Under the pieces are notes generated by a model. That model was not told the origin of the DNA, ran no database searches, and was given only the letters and a program-made list of their open reading frames with translations. From Paenibacillus sp. FSL H8-0079 (GTDB taxonomy: Bacteria; Bacillota; Bacilli; Paenibacillales; Paenibacillaceae), in assembly GCF_037991315.1 (NCBI RefSeq), contig NZ_CP150300.1, forward strand, positions 1,612,001 to 1,676,000: a DNA stretch of 64,000 bases, written 5' to 3'. Positions 8,781 through 18,316 of the stretch are shown in pieces. The position numbers and the translations under genes were made by a program. Positions within the stretch are counted from its first letter, which is position 1. Every line of letters begins with the position of its first letter.

Positions 8781-9290
8781 ATGGAGTGGTTTTACATTGC
8801 CTGTGGTATATACGTAATTGCAGCTTTTATTACAGATATTCGTTCAATGAAAATTCCAAATCGATTGACTTTACCCGTGACTGTTGCAGGCGTATTGGCC
8901 CACATCATATGGGGAGGTTGGGATGGTTTCTTGTTCTCAGCCGCTGGATTTGCAGCAGGTTTTGGTATTTTATTCTTGATGTATGCAATTGGAGCGGTAG
9001 GAGCAGGAGATGTGAAATTGTTTGGTGGGATTGGGGCATGGACTGGACTCGCTTTTGGCATTCATGTCATTATTTACTCCGTTTTGTATGCGGGAGCAAT
9101 TGGTCTAGTGATACTTCTATTCCGTAAAGATTCAGCGAAACGAATTCGAGGTATGGCAGGTAGTCTTGCAGGGTTCTTCATGCTCGGTTCGGTCAAGCTG
9201 GTAAACAAAGAGAAGACATTGAAGTTTCCGTTTATGCTGGCGGTGTTACCTGGATTTATCACGGTCCTTATCTCAGGACTTTTCCCTTAA
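8781..9290 (+). CDS. tadV: A24-family prepilin peptidase (TadV/CpaA)
   Basis: 169 residues from ATG 8781, which has the best spacing to AAGGAG at 8766-8771; ATGs at 8772 and 8775 are too close. An integral membrane aspartyl protease with the two catalytic aspartates visible: Asp19 in 'TDIRSMKIPN' and Asp77 in the GxGD motif 'GAVGAGDVKL'. It lacks the methylase domain of the long PilD type, as expected for TadV/CpaA. It should process the pilin and the TadE-like proteins upstream. Last gene of the tad operon proper. Confidence 0.9.
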   Translation: MEWFYIACGIYVIAAFITDIRSMKIPNRLTLPVTVAGVLAHIIWGGWDGFLFSAAGFAAGFGILFLMYAIGAVGAGDVKLFGGIGAWTGLAFGIHVIIYSVLYAGAIGLVILLFRKDSAKRIRGMAGSLAGFFMLGSVKLVNKEKTLKFPFMLAVLPGFITVLISGLFP

Positions 9291-9304
9291 GTGAAGGAGT
9301 AGAG

Positions 9305-9353
9305 AAAATCTGAGGATAACAGTGATAGAAGATGGCACTGCAATTGGAGTGGC
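9305..9353 (+). repeat. dispersed repeat, copy A (half element)
   Basis: About 48 bases resembling the right half of the element at 38879-38999 read on its minus strand: AATCTGaGGATAACAGtGAT, then a GAAGATGGcACTGCAAT-like stretch, with scattered mismatches. The left arm of the palindrome is missing. It lies just after the tad operon and ~100 bases before copy B. Confidence 0.6.
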
Positions 9354-9429
9354 AAAGTGTAACATATTGTAACTCAACTTATATCAACTAAAATTTTTAC
9401 ACGAGAACGGAGAGGGCGGAAAAAACCTG

Positions 9430-9546
9430 AAGAAGCGGAGCGCTCGCCTTTATCCCCGGATTTCCCCCTTTATAGAAGGGAATCAAGAAATCTGGGGATA
9501 ACAGCGATCGGAAGGTTGTTCCGTCATCGAAGTACCCAGTGTAACT
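9430..9546 (+). repeat. dispersed nested-palindrome repeat, copy B
   Basis: A 14-base arm at 9450-9463 pairs with 9488-9501 (one G-T pair), and an inner CCCTT/AAGGG stem makes a long hairpin. A 27-base core (9488-9514) is identical to the reverse complement of 38900-38926. The element lies in the 299-base gap between tadV and the FHA gene. No ORF or transposase is present, so a MITE-like or REP-like unit is inferred. Confidence 0.75.
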
Positions 9547-9589
9547 TTCTTTAGTTGATCCTATATAACAATGGAAAGAGAGGATTGGC

Positions 9590-11362
9590 ATGTATGGATT
9601 AACGAGAGATTTTATCCGTAATGGCGGGGCGTTTATGGTTTTGGAGAAAGCAGACGGGTTACGAATGGAGGAATTGAGCCGGGTACAGATGGGGATGTTG
9701 TCCTCTAATCAGATACCGCGCCTTCTTCCTGTACATATTCGTGAAGTGGATCGAAATGTAACTTTGCAGTATGACATATCAGGCTACAAGATGTTATCCC
9801 AGATGTTAAAGTCAAGCAAAATTCAATTGCGTGTTCTGTACGGTCTGTTATTCCAACTGGCCGATGCCTTCACGGAATGCCGACAATATATGCTGGAACC
9901 TCGTAAATTATTGATTCAGGAGGAGTACTTGTTCATTAATGGTTCATTTGAACAGGGTGAACTTGGGATGGTATATGTACCGATTATGGATACGATTGAA
10001 GTTGATTCGACGCCCCAGCAATTCCGAGAGCTAGTGATCAGGTTGATGGCCCATGTACAGGAACTGCAGGGAGAAGGCATTCAACGTGTTCTGCAACTAT
10101 GCGACAATGAACACTGGGATATCAGACAGTTGCGAGAGCTTTTGCTGGAGTTATACGCTGACGAGCAAGAGAGTGGAGGAAGCGCAGCATTTCTCTCATC
10201 CAGAACGTCGGACACAGTGGATGATCCAAGAGGCAATCTTCATTCATCGATTTCTGAGCGGGATAACACGCCGTTTACTGGTCATTCTCGGCCATATCAA
10301 CCCGGTGCTCCCATTCAAAATGCTTCTGTGGAGCCACAGCTAAATTTCCGTCAGCCGCAGAAAATGAGTGCTTCTGAGGTTGAAGATATTCCGGTGAGAT
10401 CCCGAACCTTTCCAGGCAGACGCCCATCTGGACAATCTTCATTGGCGGGCTCAAGAAGCGTGGATCAGGGACCAAGTAACCCGTATGATTCGTCGTTAGA
10501 GCGTGTTGATATGGACGTGGAGGAGAAGTCTGGATCTTCCAAAGTAACCTATATCATACTGGGCTGCATGGTGGCCATGGCATTGGTATGGAGATTCGTA
10601 TACATGGAGCAACCTGGGCAGACACAGATGATCATATCGGCGTTACTAAGCCTTGGTTTGCTTGGTGTAGCAGGATGGACGTGGAAGCGTAAGGGGAGCC
10701 CTCAGAATGATGCTGTGAATAAGCGCTCTTTTTCATTCAGCCTAGGCAAGAACAAAGACAAGCAAACGGAAGCTGAAGAGGAACTATTTCAGGAGAGTTG
10801 GCGCTGGAATACAGCTGATAGGTCTGAGGAACGTGTAAACCAAGCGGTTGAATCCGATTCAGAAGGTAGTGCGCATTCCCGTTTTCAAAATCTGCATATG
10901 ACCACTGAACATTCCGAACCAACATTCGTTCAACACCAGGATAGAACAGTAGATTCAACTTCGGAGTTAATCCGACATGATACAGTTGCTGAAGCAACCG
11001 TGAACTTGCAGAATCTGGATAAAGGTAACTTTACAGGGGAAGGCCCAGTGATGGCGTCTTATTATCTTGAACGAAGATCCGGAAGCAGTGACCAACATGA
11101 ACGGATGGATGTGCAGGGAGCGTCTTTTGTAATCGGAAGATCAGTGGACATGGTTCAGTGGGTGGATACAGCGACCGGCGTGTCCCGTGCTCATGTGGAA
11201 TTGAGCAGGAACAAATCGGGCTATGTGATTAAGGACTTGGGTTCCGTCAATGGAACCGTTCTTCAGGGCAATATTCTTGCTCCTTACAAGGAGTATCCAT
11301 TGGCGGATGGAGATACATTTACCCTGGCTGAATCTGTTTACACCTATCGGTCGGTTGGATAA
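9590..11362 (+). CDS. FHA-domain protein with N-terminal DUF6382-like region
   Basis: 590 residues, ATG 9590 after AGAGAGGATTGGC. Residues ~1-190 match the DUF6382-type region of Bacillales FHA proteins ('MVLEKADGLRMEELS'). A polar linker follows, then two membrane spans (~315-365), then a second polar linker. The C-terminal FHA domain (~515-580) shows the phosphothreonine-binding core 'GRS...SRAHVEL...DLGSVNGT'. It is a membrane-anchored phosphopeptide reader. Its place right after the tad operon suggests it links Ser/Thr phosphorylation to pilus control. The link is inferred from position only. Confidence 0.82.
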   Translation: MYGLTRDFIRNGGAFMVLEKADGLRMEELSRVQMGMLSSNQIPRLLPVHIREVDRNVTLQYDISGYKMLSQMLKSSKIQLRVLYGLLFQLADAFTECRQYMLEPRKLLIQEEYLFINGSFEQGELGMVYVPIMDTIEVDSTPQQFRELVIRLMAHVQELQGEGIQRVLQLCDNEHWDIRQLRELLLELYADEQESGGSAAFLSSRTSDTVDDPRGNLHSSISERDNTPFTGHSRPYQPGAPIQNASVEPQLNFRQPQKMSASEVEDIPVRSRTFPGRRPSGQSSLAGSRSVDQGPSNPYDSSLERVDMDVEEKSGSSKVTYIILGCMVAMALVWRFVYMEQPGQTQMIISALLSLGLLGVAGWTWKRKGSPQNDAVNKRSFSFSLGKNKDKQTEAEEELFQESWRWNTADRSEERVNQAVESDSEGSAHSRFQNLHMTTEHSEPTFVQHQDRTVDSTSELIRHDTVAEATVNLQNLDKGNFTGEGPVMASYYLERRSGSSDQHERMDVQGASFVIGRSVDMVQWVDTATGVSRAHVELSRNKSGYVIKDLGSVNGTVLQGNILAPYKEYPLADGDTFTLAESVYTYRSVG

Positions 11363-11387
11363 GCTATGGTTCATTCCCGTGGTTCAA

Positions 11388-12299
11388 TCAGTCCGATAAG
11401 CCACGGTGCTTCAGATCTTCAAGAGCCTGAGTCAATGTGGGGAAGGTGAACTGGAATCCGTGGTCGAGTGCTTTTTGCGGAATGACTCTCTGCCCCTGAA
11501 GCACGACAACGGATAGTTCTCCGACCAAGGTTTTAATCAGGAAGCTGGGCACGGGGAACCAGTGAGGGCGATGATACACCTTGCCCACCGTGCGACCGAA
11601 TTCATCATTGGTAACGGGATTTGGTGTGGAAGCATTCACAGGCCCGGAAATCTGTTTGTTCTGAATAGTGAAGTCAATCAGTCTGACGATATCCATAATG
11701 TGAATCCAGCTGGTCCATTGCTTGCCACTGCCAATCTTGCCGCCAACACCCAGCATATAAGGCAGTTTCATTAATGGAAATGCACCTTTTTTATGTCCGA
11801 GTACCAAGCTAACCCGAATTTTAACAAGTCTCACATTTTTGATTGCATCTGCAGCAACTTCCCATTGTTCGGAGACACGGGAAGGGAAATTCATGGACTT
11901 TTGCGGACTGCTCTCATCAAACGTTTCGGAAGGGGAGGTGCCATAGATGGCCATGGCAGAAGCTTGAACGACCACTTCCGGTTTTTGCTCCAGTGATTCC
12001 ACCAATCGGGCTACCCGGGCGACAGTCGTGACTCTGGATTCAACAATCTCCAGCTTCGCCTTGGTTGTCCAGCGTTGGTTCAACGTTTCTCCGGCAAGGT
12101 TAACGAGCGCATCCACACCTTCTATCAATTGCGGTTGTTCTTCGACTTGCTCCCACGATATATATGTAAGATTGTTACTTGGATTATGCAAGTCAGGCAG
12201 TTTACGTGTAATGACTTTCACATGGTGTCCGGCTTGCAGCCAGTAATCCACAAGTGCTCCTCCCACAAACCCGGTACCTCCACAAATGGCAATTTTCAT
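11388..12299 (-). CDS. TIGR01777-family NAD-dependent epimerase
   Basis: 303 residues, read on the minus strand from the ATG at 12299. That start has GAGAGG nine bases upstream; an ATG at 12308 would touch the ribosome-binding site. The N-terminus 'MKIAICGGTGFVGGALV' is a Rossmann GxxGxxG nucleotide-binding motif. 'VNLAGE', 'SAMAIYG' and the C-terminal 'QRVIPQKALDHGFQF' are typical of the TIGR01777/YfcH branch of extended SDR proteins. The substrate is unknown. It converges with the FHA gene, 25 bases between stops. Confidence 0.88.
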   Translation of the reverse strand: MKIAICGGTGFVGGALVDYWLQAGHHVKVITRKLPDLHNPSNNLTYISWEQVEEQPQLIEGVDALVNLAGETLNQRWTTKAKLEIVESRVTTVARVARLVESLEQKPEVVVQASAMAIYGTSPSETFDESSPQKSMNFPSRVSEQWEVAADAIKNVRLVKIRVSLVLGHKKGAFPLMKLPYMLGVGGKIGSGKQWTSWIHIMDIVRLIDFTIQNKQISGPVNASTPNPVTNDEFGRTVGKVYHRPHWFPVPSFLIKTLVGELSVVVLQGQRVIPQKALDHGFQFTFPTLTQALEDLKHRGLSD

Positions 12300-12459
12300 A
12301 TCGAACATCCTCTCTGTACTTTCACTGCGCTGACGTATACCCATGAATCGACAAACAGCCCCGGACGGTAAGTAATGCCTGTTGGGAACGACTTACCTGA
12401 CGGAGCATATCTGTATCTAATTAACCAAATCCATATATGACTTAACTTATCTTTGTAAT

Positions 12460-12927
12460 TTATTTAATCAAGTGTTGATAAGGAGAGTAATCGATTTTGT
12501 TTTTCTCCAAAAATTTCACCAGAAACTTATTATCCCGCTTCGGTGTGGCAATAATGTATCCTTTGATGCAATGATCTCTCGAGACTTCCGTGGCGTTGTC
12601 CTCAACTGCAATTTTACCAATCTCTGCAGCAATGGAATGTTTGGCGATGTCACGAAACGGCCCAGGTACAGGCTCCACAAGTTGATCCAAAAAAGCTTTG
12701 GCTTCATCAGTCCATAAATGACGGCTGGCTTCAACCCAATAATTCTGCCAATCCAGTTTGGACCTTCCGTCCGCTTTTGGTAGCACTTTCAAAAACTTGC
12801 GCATCATAAAAAAACCACCGATACACATGCTGCCAAGCAATAAAAAAGTCCAGAATGCGATCGTATTCATAAACCAATTGCTGGGGGAACTGCTGGTCAG
12901 TATCATCGCGTAGGAGTCGAAAATCAT
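12460..12927 (-). CDS. DUF2621 membrane protein (YneK-like)
   Basis: 155 residues; start at 12927 with GAGGTG eight bases upstream, preferred over an ATG at 12948. One membrane span (~22-43) is followed by a soluble domain with 'KLDWQNYWVEASRHLW', 'PVPGPFRDIAKHSIA' and 'GYIIATPKRDNKFLVKFL'. These are the conserved blocks of DUF2621, known from Bacillus YneK. Function is not established. Divergent from nfo across 169 bases. Confidence 0.82.
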   Translation of the reverse strand: MIFDSYAMILTSSSPSNWFMNTIAFWTFLLLGSMCIGGFFMMRKFLKVLPKADGRSKLDWQNYWVEASRHLWTDEAKAFLDQLVEPVPGPFRDIAKHSIAAEIGKIAVEDNATEVSRDHCIKGYIIATPKRDNKFLVKFLEKNKIDYSPYQHLIK

Positions 12928-13096
12928 TGCGGAGTCACCTCGGTTCATTGATTTTCACGGAAAGACGGATTCCGCCCACCATGTTCCACATATTAGCTGC
13001 CAAAAATAGCCTCTATCCCGAATTATAGCGCATTTCTAGATTTATTTCGATAATCGCGTTAGAATAAGGGATAATTCAGATTAAGGGGGATCAATA

Positions 13097-14203
13097 ATGC
13101 TGAAAATCGGCTCCCACGTGTCCTTTTCGGACAAGGGATTATTGAGTGCAACGAAGGAAGCGTCTTCGTACGGTTCCAGTTCGTTTATGATATATACGGG
13201 TGCACCACAGAATACACGTCGCAAGCCAATTGAGTCCATGTATATTGAAGAAGGCAAGGTTGCCATGCAAGAGGGTGGAATGGAAGATATCGTTGTCCAT
13301 GCACCGTACATTGTTAATCTTGGCTCATACAAAGAAAACACGTTTAGACTGGCTGTAGATTTCCTTCAGGAAGAGATTCGTCGGACACATGCCATTGGTG
13401 TGAAGAACATCGTATTGCATCCCGGCGCATTTACAGACAAAGATGCCCACTATGGGATCGGACGGATCGCAGAAGGATTGAATGAAGTGCTGGAGGGTGT
13501 GAAAGACACGGATGTGAACATCGCTCTGGAGACCATGGCTGGCAAAGGTACGGAGATGGGTCGCAGTTTCGAAGAGATCGCTCAGATTATCGAGAAAGTA
13601 ACATATAACGAGCGCCTGACTGTGTGTATGGATACATGTCACATACATGATGCCGGATATGATATCGTTAATGATTTTGATGGTGTACTTGAACAATTCG
13701 ATCGTACGGTAGGACTTGACCGCGTTGCCGTAATGCATATTAATGATAGTAAGAATGCTGTGGGTGCGCACAAGGACCGTCATACACCGATCGGCTCTGG
13801 ATGGATCGGCTTTGAGGCGATTAACCGCATCGTGAACCATGAGAAGCTTCAAGGACGTCCATTTATTCTGGAGACACCTTGGATTGGCAAAGAGGCCAAG
13901 ACACAGCGTCCAATGTATGAAGTGGAGATTGCGCTGCTGCGTGGGGATGTTGCAGGTCGATTCGGCCAGGAATTCCTGACAGAAGTAGAACAGCTGCAAC
14001 ACTTTTTCAAAGGTAAAGAGATTGAGTCCCGTTCGTATATTCTGGATGTATGGACATTGCTCAAGAATGACGCCAAAGCCAAAAAGGCAGATCCGCGCGA
14101 ACCGCTGGAACGCCTCTATGACATGGTGGCTGAAGCTGCACTGTTCCCGCATTTGAATGAAGAGCAACTGAATCATCGCTTGATTGCCTGGCTTGCGGGT
14201 TAA
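13097..14203 (+). CDS. nfo: endonuclease IV with C-terminal extension
   Basis: Deoxyribonuclease IV (AP endonuclease), a TIM-barrel enzyme with three zinc ions that cuts 5' of abasic sites in base-excision repair. The metal ligands are visible: 'VVHAPY', 'VLHPGAF', '[13 protein letters not shown]', '[13 protein letters not shown]', 'HINDSK', '[10 protein letters not shown]' and 'FILETPW'. ATG 13097 follows AAGGGGG. At 368 residues it is longer than the ~280-300 usual for the family. The last ~85 residues, after 'EIALLRG', form a helical, charged extension. It is followed closely by purU. Confidence 0.93.
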   Translation: MLKIGSHVSFSDKGLLSATKEASSYGSSSFMIYTGAPQNTRRKPIESMYIEEGKVAMQEGGMEDIVVHAPYIVNLGSYKENTFRLAVDFLQEEIRRTHAIGVKNIVLHPGAFTDKDAHYGIGRIAEGLNEVLEGVKDTDVNIALETMAGKGTEMGRSFEEIAQIIEKVTYNERLTVCMDTCHIHDAGYDIVNDFDGVLEQFDRTVGLDRVAVMHINDSKNAVGAHKDRHTPIGSGWIGFEAINRIVNHEKLQGRPFILETPWIGKEAKTQRPMYEVEIALLRGDVAGRFGQEFLTEVEQLQHFFKGKEIESRSYILDVWTLLKNDAKAKKADPREPLERLYDMVAEAALFPHLNEEQLNHRLIAWLAG

Positions 14204-14246
14204 CCCCCGCAGGTCATGGCTTAATTGAAGGAGGAAGAATAACCCG

Positions 14247-15140
14247 ATGGAGATCCATGCTAAACAAGTACGCCCTGATTCTAAAAACCGCGCCGATCGT
14301 GCGCGCATGCTCATTTCCTGTCCAGATGGTCCAGGAATTGTTGCTGCCGTGTCTCATTTCCTGCACCAGCATGGTGCAAACATTGTTCAGTCGGACCAAT
14401 ATACAATGGACCCTGCTGGCGGCATGTTCTTTATGCGGATTGAGTTCGATCTTCCGCAGTTGTTAATCAACCTGCCGAAACTGGAAGCTGATTTTGCAGA
14501 AGTGGCAAGCCGTTTCCAAATGGAATGGACGCTATCTGCGGTTAGCCGTAAGAAGAAACTGGCTATCTTTGTATCCAAAGAAGATCATTGTCTGGTTGAA
14601 TTGTTGTGGCAATGGCAGGCAGGCGACCTGGATGCCGATATTGCGCTTGTGGTCAGCAATCATCTGGACATGAAGGACTATGTAGAATCATTCGGCATTC
14701 CTTATCATCATATTCCGGTTACAGCAGATACGAAGAAAGAAGCGGAACAGCGTCAACTGGACGTCATCGGCAATGATGTGGATGTGATCATTCTTGCTCG
14801 TTACATGCAGATTATCTCTCCAATGTTCATTGAGCACTACCGCAATCGAATCATTAACATCCACCATTCGTTCCTGCCAGCCTTCGTGGGCGGTAAACCG
14901 TATGCGCAAGCGTACAACCGTGGTGTCAAAATTATCGGTGCGACAGCGCACTATGTTACGGAAGAACTGGATGGCGGCCCGATTATTGAACAGGATGTGC
15001 AGCGTGTAAGCCACGGGGACGATGTAACCGAGCTGAAGCGTATTGGACGTACCATTGAGCGTGTTGTGCTTGCACGTGCCGTGAAATGGCATGTCGAAGA
15101 TCGAGTTCTCGTTCATGAAAATAAAACCGTCGTATTTTAA
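14247..15140 (+). CDS. purU: formyltetrahydrofolate deformylase
   Basis: Hydrolyses 10-formyl-THF to formate and THF, balancing one-carbon pools. 297 residues: an N-terminal ACT domain (~residues 15-95, 'RMLISCPDGPGIVAAV') and a formyltransferase-like domain (~100-290). The catalytic Asn-His-Asp set is visible in 'INIHHSFLPAF' and 'EELDGGPIIEQD'. ATG 14247 has GGAGGAAG upstream. It starts 43 bases after nfo. The shared hairpin at 15194-15239 ends the unit. Confidence 0.95.
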   Translation: MEIHAKQVRPDSKNRADRARMLISCPDGPGIVAAVSHFLHQHGANIVQSDQYTMDPAGGMFFMRIEFDLPQLLINLPKLEADFAEVASRFQMEWTLSAVSRKKKLAIFVSKEDHCLVELLWQWQAGDLDADIALVVSNHLDMKDYVESFGIPYHHIPVTADTKKEAEQRQLDVIGNDVDVIILARYMQIISPMFIEHYRNRIINIHHSFLPAFVGGKPYAQAYNRGVKIIGATAHYVTEELDGGPIIEQDVQRVSHGDDVTELKRIGRTIERVVLARAVKWHVEDRVLVHENKTVVF

Positions 15141-15193
15141 GCTTATGCTTTAATACTGCGCAAGGTTGATTCGGAACCATGGAATAGACTAAC

Positions 15194-15239
15194 AAAAAGG
15201 CGACCCCAATTCGTTTACGAAGTGGGAGTCGCTTTTTTA
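15194..15239. terminator. bidirectional terminator
   Basis: A hairpin (GGCGACcCC...GGgaGTCGCT, inner TTCGT/ACGAA) is flanked by AAAAA on the left and TTTTTT on the right. It serves purU on the plus strand and the membrane-protein gene on the minus strand. The last codons and stop of the latter lie inside the stem. Confidence 0.88.
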
Positions 15240-15691
15240 GCATTCATATACTTTCCGCACAAGCCAAGCACAATACCAAACAGCAGATGCCCTGCAAACC
15301 AGTAGAGGATGGCTGCCACATCGTACAGGTCTGGCACACGCGAAGATAGTTGAGAGAGTGGGATGTAGAGCAGAGACGAAACAGCACCAAGCAAGATTCC
15401 TTTGAACATGGGGCGGCCTGTGCGCTGTACCCACCACAAATAGAAGATGCCAATGGCAACAGACACAATTAGGTGCAAAGAAAACTCAATGAATTCGGGT
15501 AAGGTTGGCGGAAGACCAGGCACAAAATCGATATTCAGAAGCAGAGTATATACTTGTTCATCGGTGTAGGCCTGAATCATTTTAAGGAAAAATCCCAGGA
15601 CAACTCCCGACAGAATCCCCGTTAAAATACCGGATATCCAGGGTAATGCGTGTTTTACCGATGGGGATGGGTGAGCAGCAGCATCTGGCAT
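15215..15691 (-). CDS. small YqhR-like membrane protein
   Basis: 158 residues, ATG at 15691 behind AGGAGG. Four hydrophobic segments (~18-38, ~68-88, ~95-115, ~125-148) and short polar ends. The pattern 'GILTGILSGVVLGFFLKMIQ ' near the start, 'WVQRTGRPMFKGILLG' and a C-terminal 'HLLFGIVLGL' recall the YqhR/YagU-type conserved membrane proteins of Bacillales. That assignment is tentative and no activity is known. Its coding end forms part of the shared terminator stem. Confidence 0.6.
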   Translation of the reverse strand: MPDAAAHPSPSVKHALPWISGILTGILSGVVLGFFLKMIQAYTDEQVYTLLLNIDFVPGLPPTLPEFIEFSLHLIVSVAIGIFYLWWVQRTGRPMFKGILLGAVSSLLYIPLSQLSSRVPDLYDVAAILYWFAGHLLFGIVLGLCGKYMNAKKATPTS

Positions 15692-16125
15692 GATTGCGAC
15701 CTCCTATGATTGACGCATGTTCATTTGAAAAGTAAACCGCAGCCCAACTTTCTAATCCATATTCAGGAATATTATATGTGAATTACGGATGGATATCTAA
15801 AAAATGCATGGTTTTCAGCTTAAAGGTTATACTTCATGCGATGGATTTGCGAGGCTCGTTAAGTCTGTTTTTAGGTTTAAGTGCCTTGTATAGTGCGATT
15901 TTTGCTTAATTAGCAAGGGGTTATTCATCACAAACAACCGATTTTTCCGGAACTTCTAAAAGAAGGTTATGGAAAAGCTTCACGCCAAGTGATACAATAC
16001 AAAAGTGAATAAGTCAAAATGAAACACTCAAGCGGATTCACTTATTGTGAAATTCGGTTTGCTTGTATGATGAGAGGGATTCGCTTGCGCACCCGACTTA
16101 TCTAAAGACATGAGGAGGACAAACC
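15692..16125 (+). promoter_or_regulatory. leader region of transketolase with candidate promoter
   Basis: 434 bases without a gene. The clearest signal is a sigma-A-like promoter: TGGAAA (15970-15975), 17-base spacer, TACAAT (15993-15998). That would give a ~120-base leader before tkt. The leader has weak AATAAGT/ACTTATT complementarity but no recognised riboswitch. The rest is AT-rich upstream DNA with nothing further that can be supported. Confidence 0.45.
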
Positions 16126-18168
16126 ATGACTGACAAGAACGAAGCGATTCAAAAGGACGAGAACACTACAATCGACAACCTGTCGATTACTACCGTACGT
16201 ACTTTGGCGATTGATGCAATTGAGAAGGCAAATTCCGGACATCCGGGTATGCCTATGGGCTCCGCTCCAATGGGGTACCAACTTTTTGCAAAAACGATGA
16301 CTCATAACCCGGACCACCCAACTTGGGTTAACCGGGACCGTTTTGTCCTGTCTGCAGGACATGGCTCCATGTTGCTGTACAGCTTGCTGCACCTGAGCGG
16401 ATATGATCTTCCGATGGAAGAACTGAAACAGTTCCGTCAATGGGGAAGCAAAACTCCGGGTCACCCGGAATTCGGACATACTGCAGGTGTTGATGCAACA
16501 ACTGGCCCACTGGGTCAAGGTATTGCAATGGCTGTAGGTATGGCGATGGCTGAAGCTCAACTGGGCGCAACATACAATAAAGACAAGTTCAACGTAGTTG
16601 ACCACTACACTTACGCAATCTGTGGTGATGGTGACTTGATGGAAGGCGTATCTCATGAATCAGCTTCCCTGGCTGGACGTTTGCACCTGGGCAAACTGAT
16701 CATGTTGTTCGACTCCAATGACATCACGTTGGATGGTAAATTGGATCTGTCTTCTTCCGAAAGCATCGCGAAGCGTTTTGAAGCTTATGGCTGGCAAGTG
16801 CTGCGCGTTGAAGATGGCAATGATCTGCCTGCAATCGAAAAAGCAATTCAGGAAGGTCAAGCAGATACACTGCGTCCTACACTGATCGAAGTTAAAACGG
16901 TTATCGGTTATGGTAGCCCGAACAAACAAGGTAAAGGTGGCCACGGCGGTACTCACGGATCTCCACTGGGTGCAGACGAAGCCAAATTGACTAAAGAGTA
17001 TTACAAATGGGTTTACGAAGAAAACTTCCACGTACCAGCTGAAGTTCGCGATCACTTTGCACAAGTGAAAGATCGTGGTATCTCTGCTAATAAAGCTTGG
17101 GACGAGAAATTTGCCGAGTACAAAAAAGCATTCCCTGAGCTGGCAGCTCAATTCGAAACAGCGATTAACGGCGACCTTCCAGAAGGTTGGGACCGTGATC
17201 TTCCTAAATATGCAGCAACAGACAAAGCTCTTTCCACTCGTGTAGCATCCGGTAACGCTCTGAACGGTCTGGCGCACAACGTGCCACAACTGACAGGCGG
17301 ATCTGCTGACTTGGAAAGCTCCACAATGACTCACTTGAACAACCTGGAGAACTTCACACCTGAAGATTACTCCGGCCGTAACATCTACTTCGGTATCCGT
17401 GAATTCGGTATGGCTGGAGCAATGAACGGTATGGCACTGCACAGCGGTGTGAAAGTATTCGGAGGTACATTCTTCGTATTTACCGATTACCTGCGTCCGG
17501 CTGTTCGTCTGGCTGCCCTGATGGGATTGCCTGTAACGTATGTTCTGACTCACGACAGTATCGCTGTTGGTGAAGATGGTCCTACGCACGAACCAATCGA
17601 GCAACTGGCATCCCTGCGTATCATTCCTAACCTGACGGTTATTCGTCCGGCTGACGGTAATGAAACTTCGGCTGCTTGGGCTTACGCGCTTGAGAACAAG
17701 AGCAATCCAGTTGCACTCGTACTCACTCGTCAAAACCTGCCGATCCTGGAAGGTACGGTTGAAGGTTCACGTGAGAACGTGAAACGTGGTGCTTATGTTG
17801 TCTCTGATGCAAAAGATGGCAAAGCGGTAGCACAAATTATCGCTACAGGTTCTGAAGTGCAATTGGCTGTTAAAGCTCAAGCAGCACTTGCAGAACAAGG
17901 CATTCAAGTTCGCGTAATCAGCATGCCAAGCTGGGATCTGTTCGAGAAACAAGATAAAGCTTACAGAGAGTCCGTTCTTCTTCCGGATGTTAAAGCTCGT
18001 CTTGCGATTGAAATGGCTTATCCAATGGGCTGGGAGAAATATGTTGGAGATCAAGGTGACATTCTCGGAATCAGCACATTTGGTGCTTCCGCGCCTGGCG
18101 ACCGTGTTATCCAAGAATATGGCTTTACAGTGGACAACGTGGTTAGCCGCGTAAAAGCATTGCTGTAA
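16126..18168 (+). CDS. tkt: transketolase
   Basis: Thiamine-diphosphate enzyme of the pentose phosphate pathway, moving two-carbon units between ketose and aldose phosphates. 680 residues, a normal length. The ThDP motif '[12 protein letters not shown]' and the downstream Asn are present, as are '[16 protein letters not shown]' near the N-terminus, '[13 protein letters not shown]', '[18 protein letters not shown]' in the pyrimidine domain and '[15 protein letters not shown]'. ATG 16126 follows ATGAGGAGGACAAACC. Codon use is strongly biased (GGT, GCT, CGT), unlike its neighbours, which fits high expression. Confidence 0.97.
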   Translation: MTDKNEAIQKDENTTIDNLSITTVRTLAIDAIEKANSGHPGMPMGSAPMGYQLFAKTMTHNPDHPTWVNRDRFVLSAGHGSMLLYSLLHLSGYDLPMEELKQFRQWGSKTPGHPEFGHTAGVDATTGPLGQGIAMAVGMAMAEAQLGATYNKDKFNVVDHYTYAICGDGDLMEGVSHESASLAGRLHLGKLIMLFDSNDITLDGKLDLSSSESIAKRFEAYGWQVLRVEDGNDLPAIEKAIQEGQADTLRPTLIEVKTVIGYGSPNKQGKGGHGGTHGSPLGADEAKLTKEYYKWVYEENFHVPAEVRDHFAQVKDRGISANKAWDEKFAEYKKAFPELAAQFETAINGDLPEGWDRDLPKYAATDKALSTRVASGNALNGLAHNVPQLTGGSADLESSTMTHLNNLENFTPEDYSGRNIYFGIREFGMAGAMNGMALHSGVKVFGGTFFVFTDYLRPAVRLAALMGLPVTYVLTHDSIAVGEDGPTHEPIEQLASLRIIPNLTVIRPADGNETSAAWAYALENKSNPVALVLTRQNLPILEGTVEGSRENVKRGAYVVSDAKDGKAVAQIIATGSEVQLAVKAQAALAEQGIQVRVISMPSWDLFEKQDKAYRESVLLPDVKARLAIEMAYPMGWEKYVGDQGDILGISTFGASAPGDRVIQEYGFTVDNVVSRVKALL

Positions 18169-18246
18169 TAGCTTCATAAGCACTGCTATGGTTGGGAGGG
18201 CATCATGCTGTCCTGATCCATGGCAGTAAGTTATTTCCGCAGAGAT

Positions 18247-18290
18247 GGGCGGTGACTCGTTATCGCCCTGATCTGTTTGCCTTTTGTTTT
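18247..18290 (+). terminator. probable tkt terminator
   Basis: GGGCGgTGA pairs with TatCGCCC around a 5-base loop, followed by a T-rich but interrupted tail (TTTGCCTTTTGTTTT). The hairpin is modest. It lies 78 bases after the tkt stop and just before the ppnP ribosome-binding site. Confidence 0.45.
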
Positions 18291-18316
18291 CATTAACTTC
18301 AGGGGAGCGGGTACGC

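Noticed and set aside
13325..14314. Long minus-strand open frame (329 codons) opposite nfo
   Set aside because: It is an antisense shadow of a clear enzyme gene, lacks a ribosome-binding site, and its residues are Cys/His/Phe-rich as expected for a complement frame.
16660..17733. Minus-strand open frame of 357 codons inside transketolase
   Set aside because: Produced by the strong codon bias of tkt on the other strand; no start signal and no protein family pattern.
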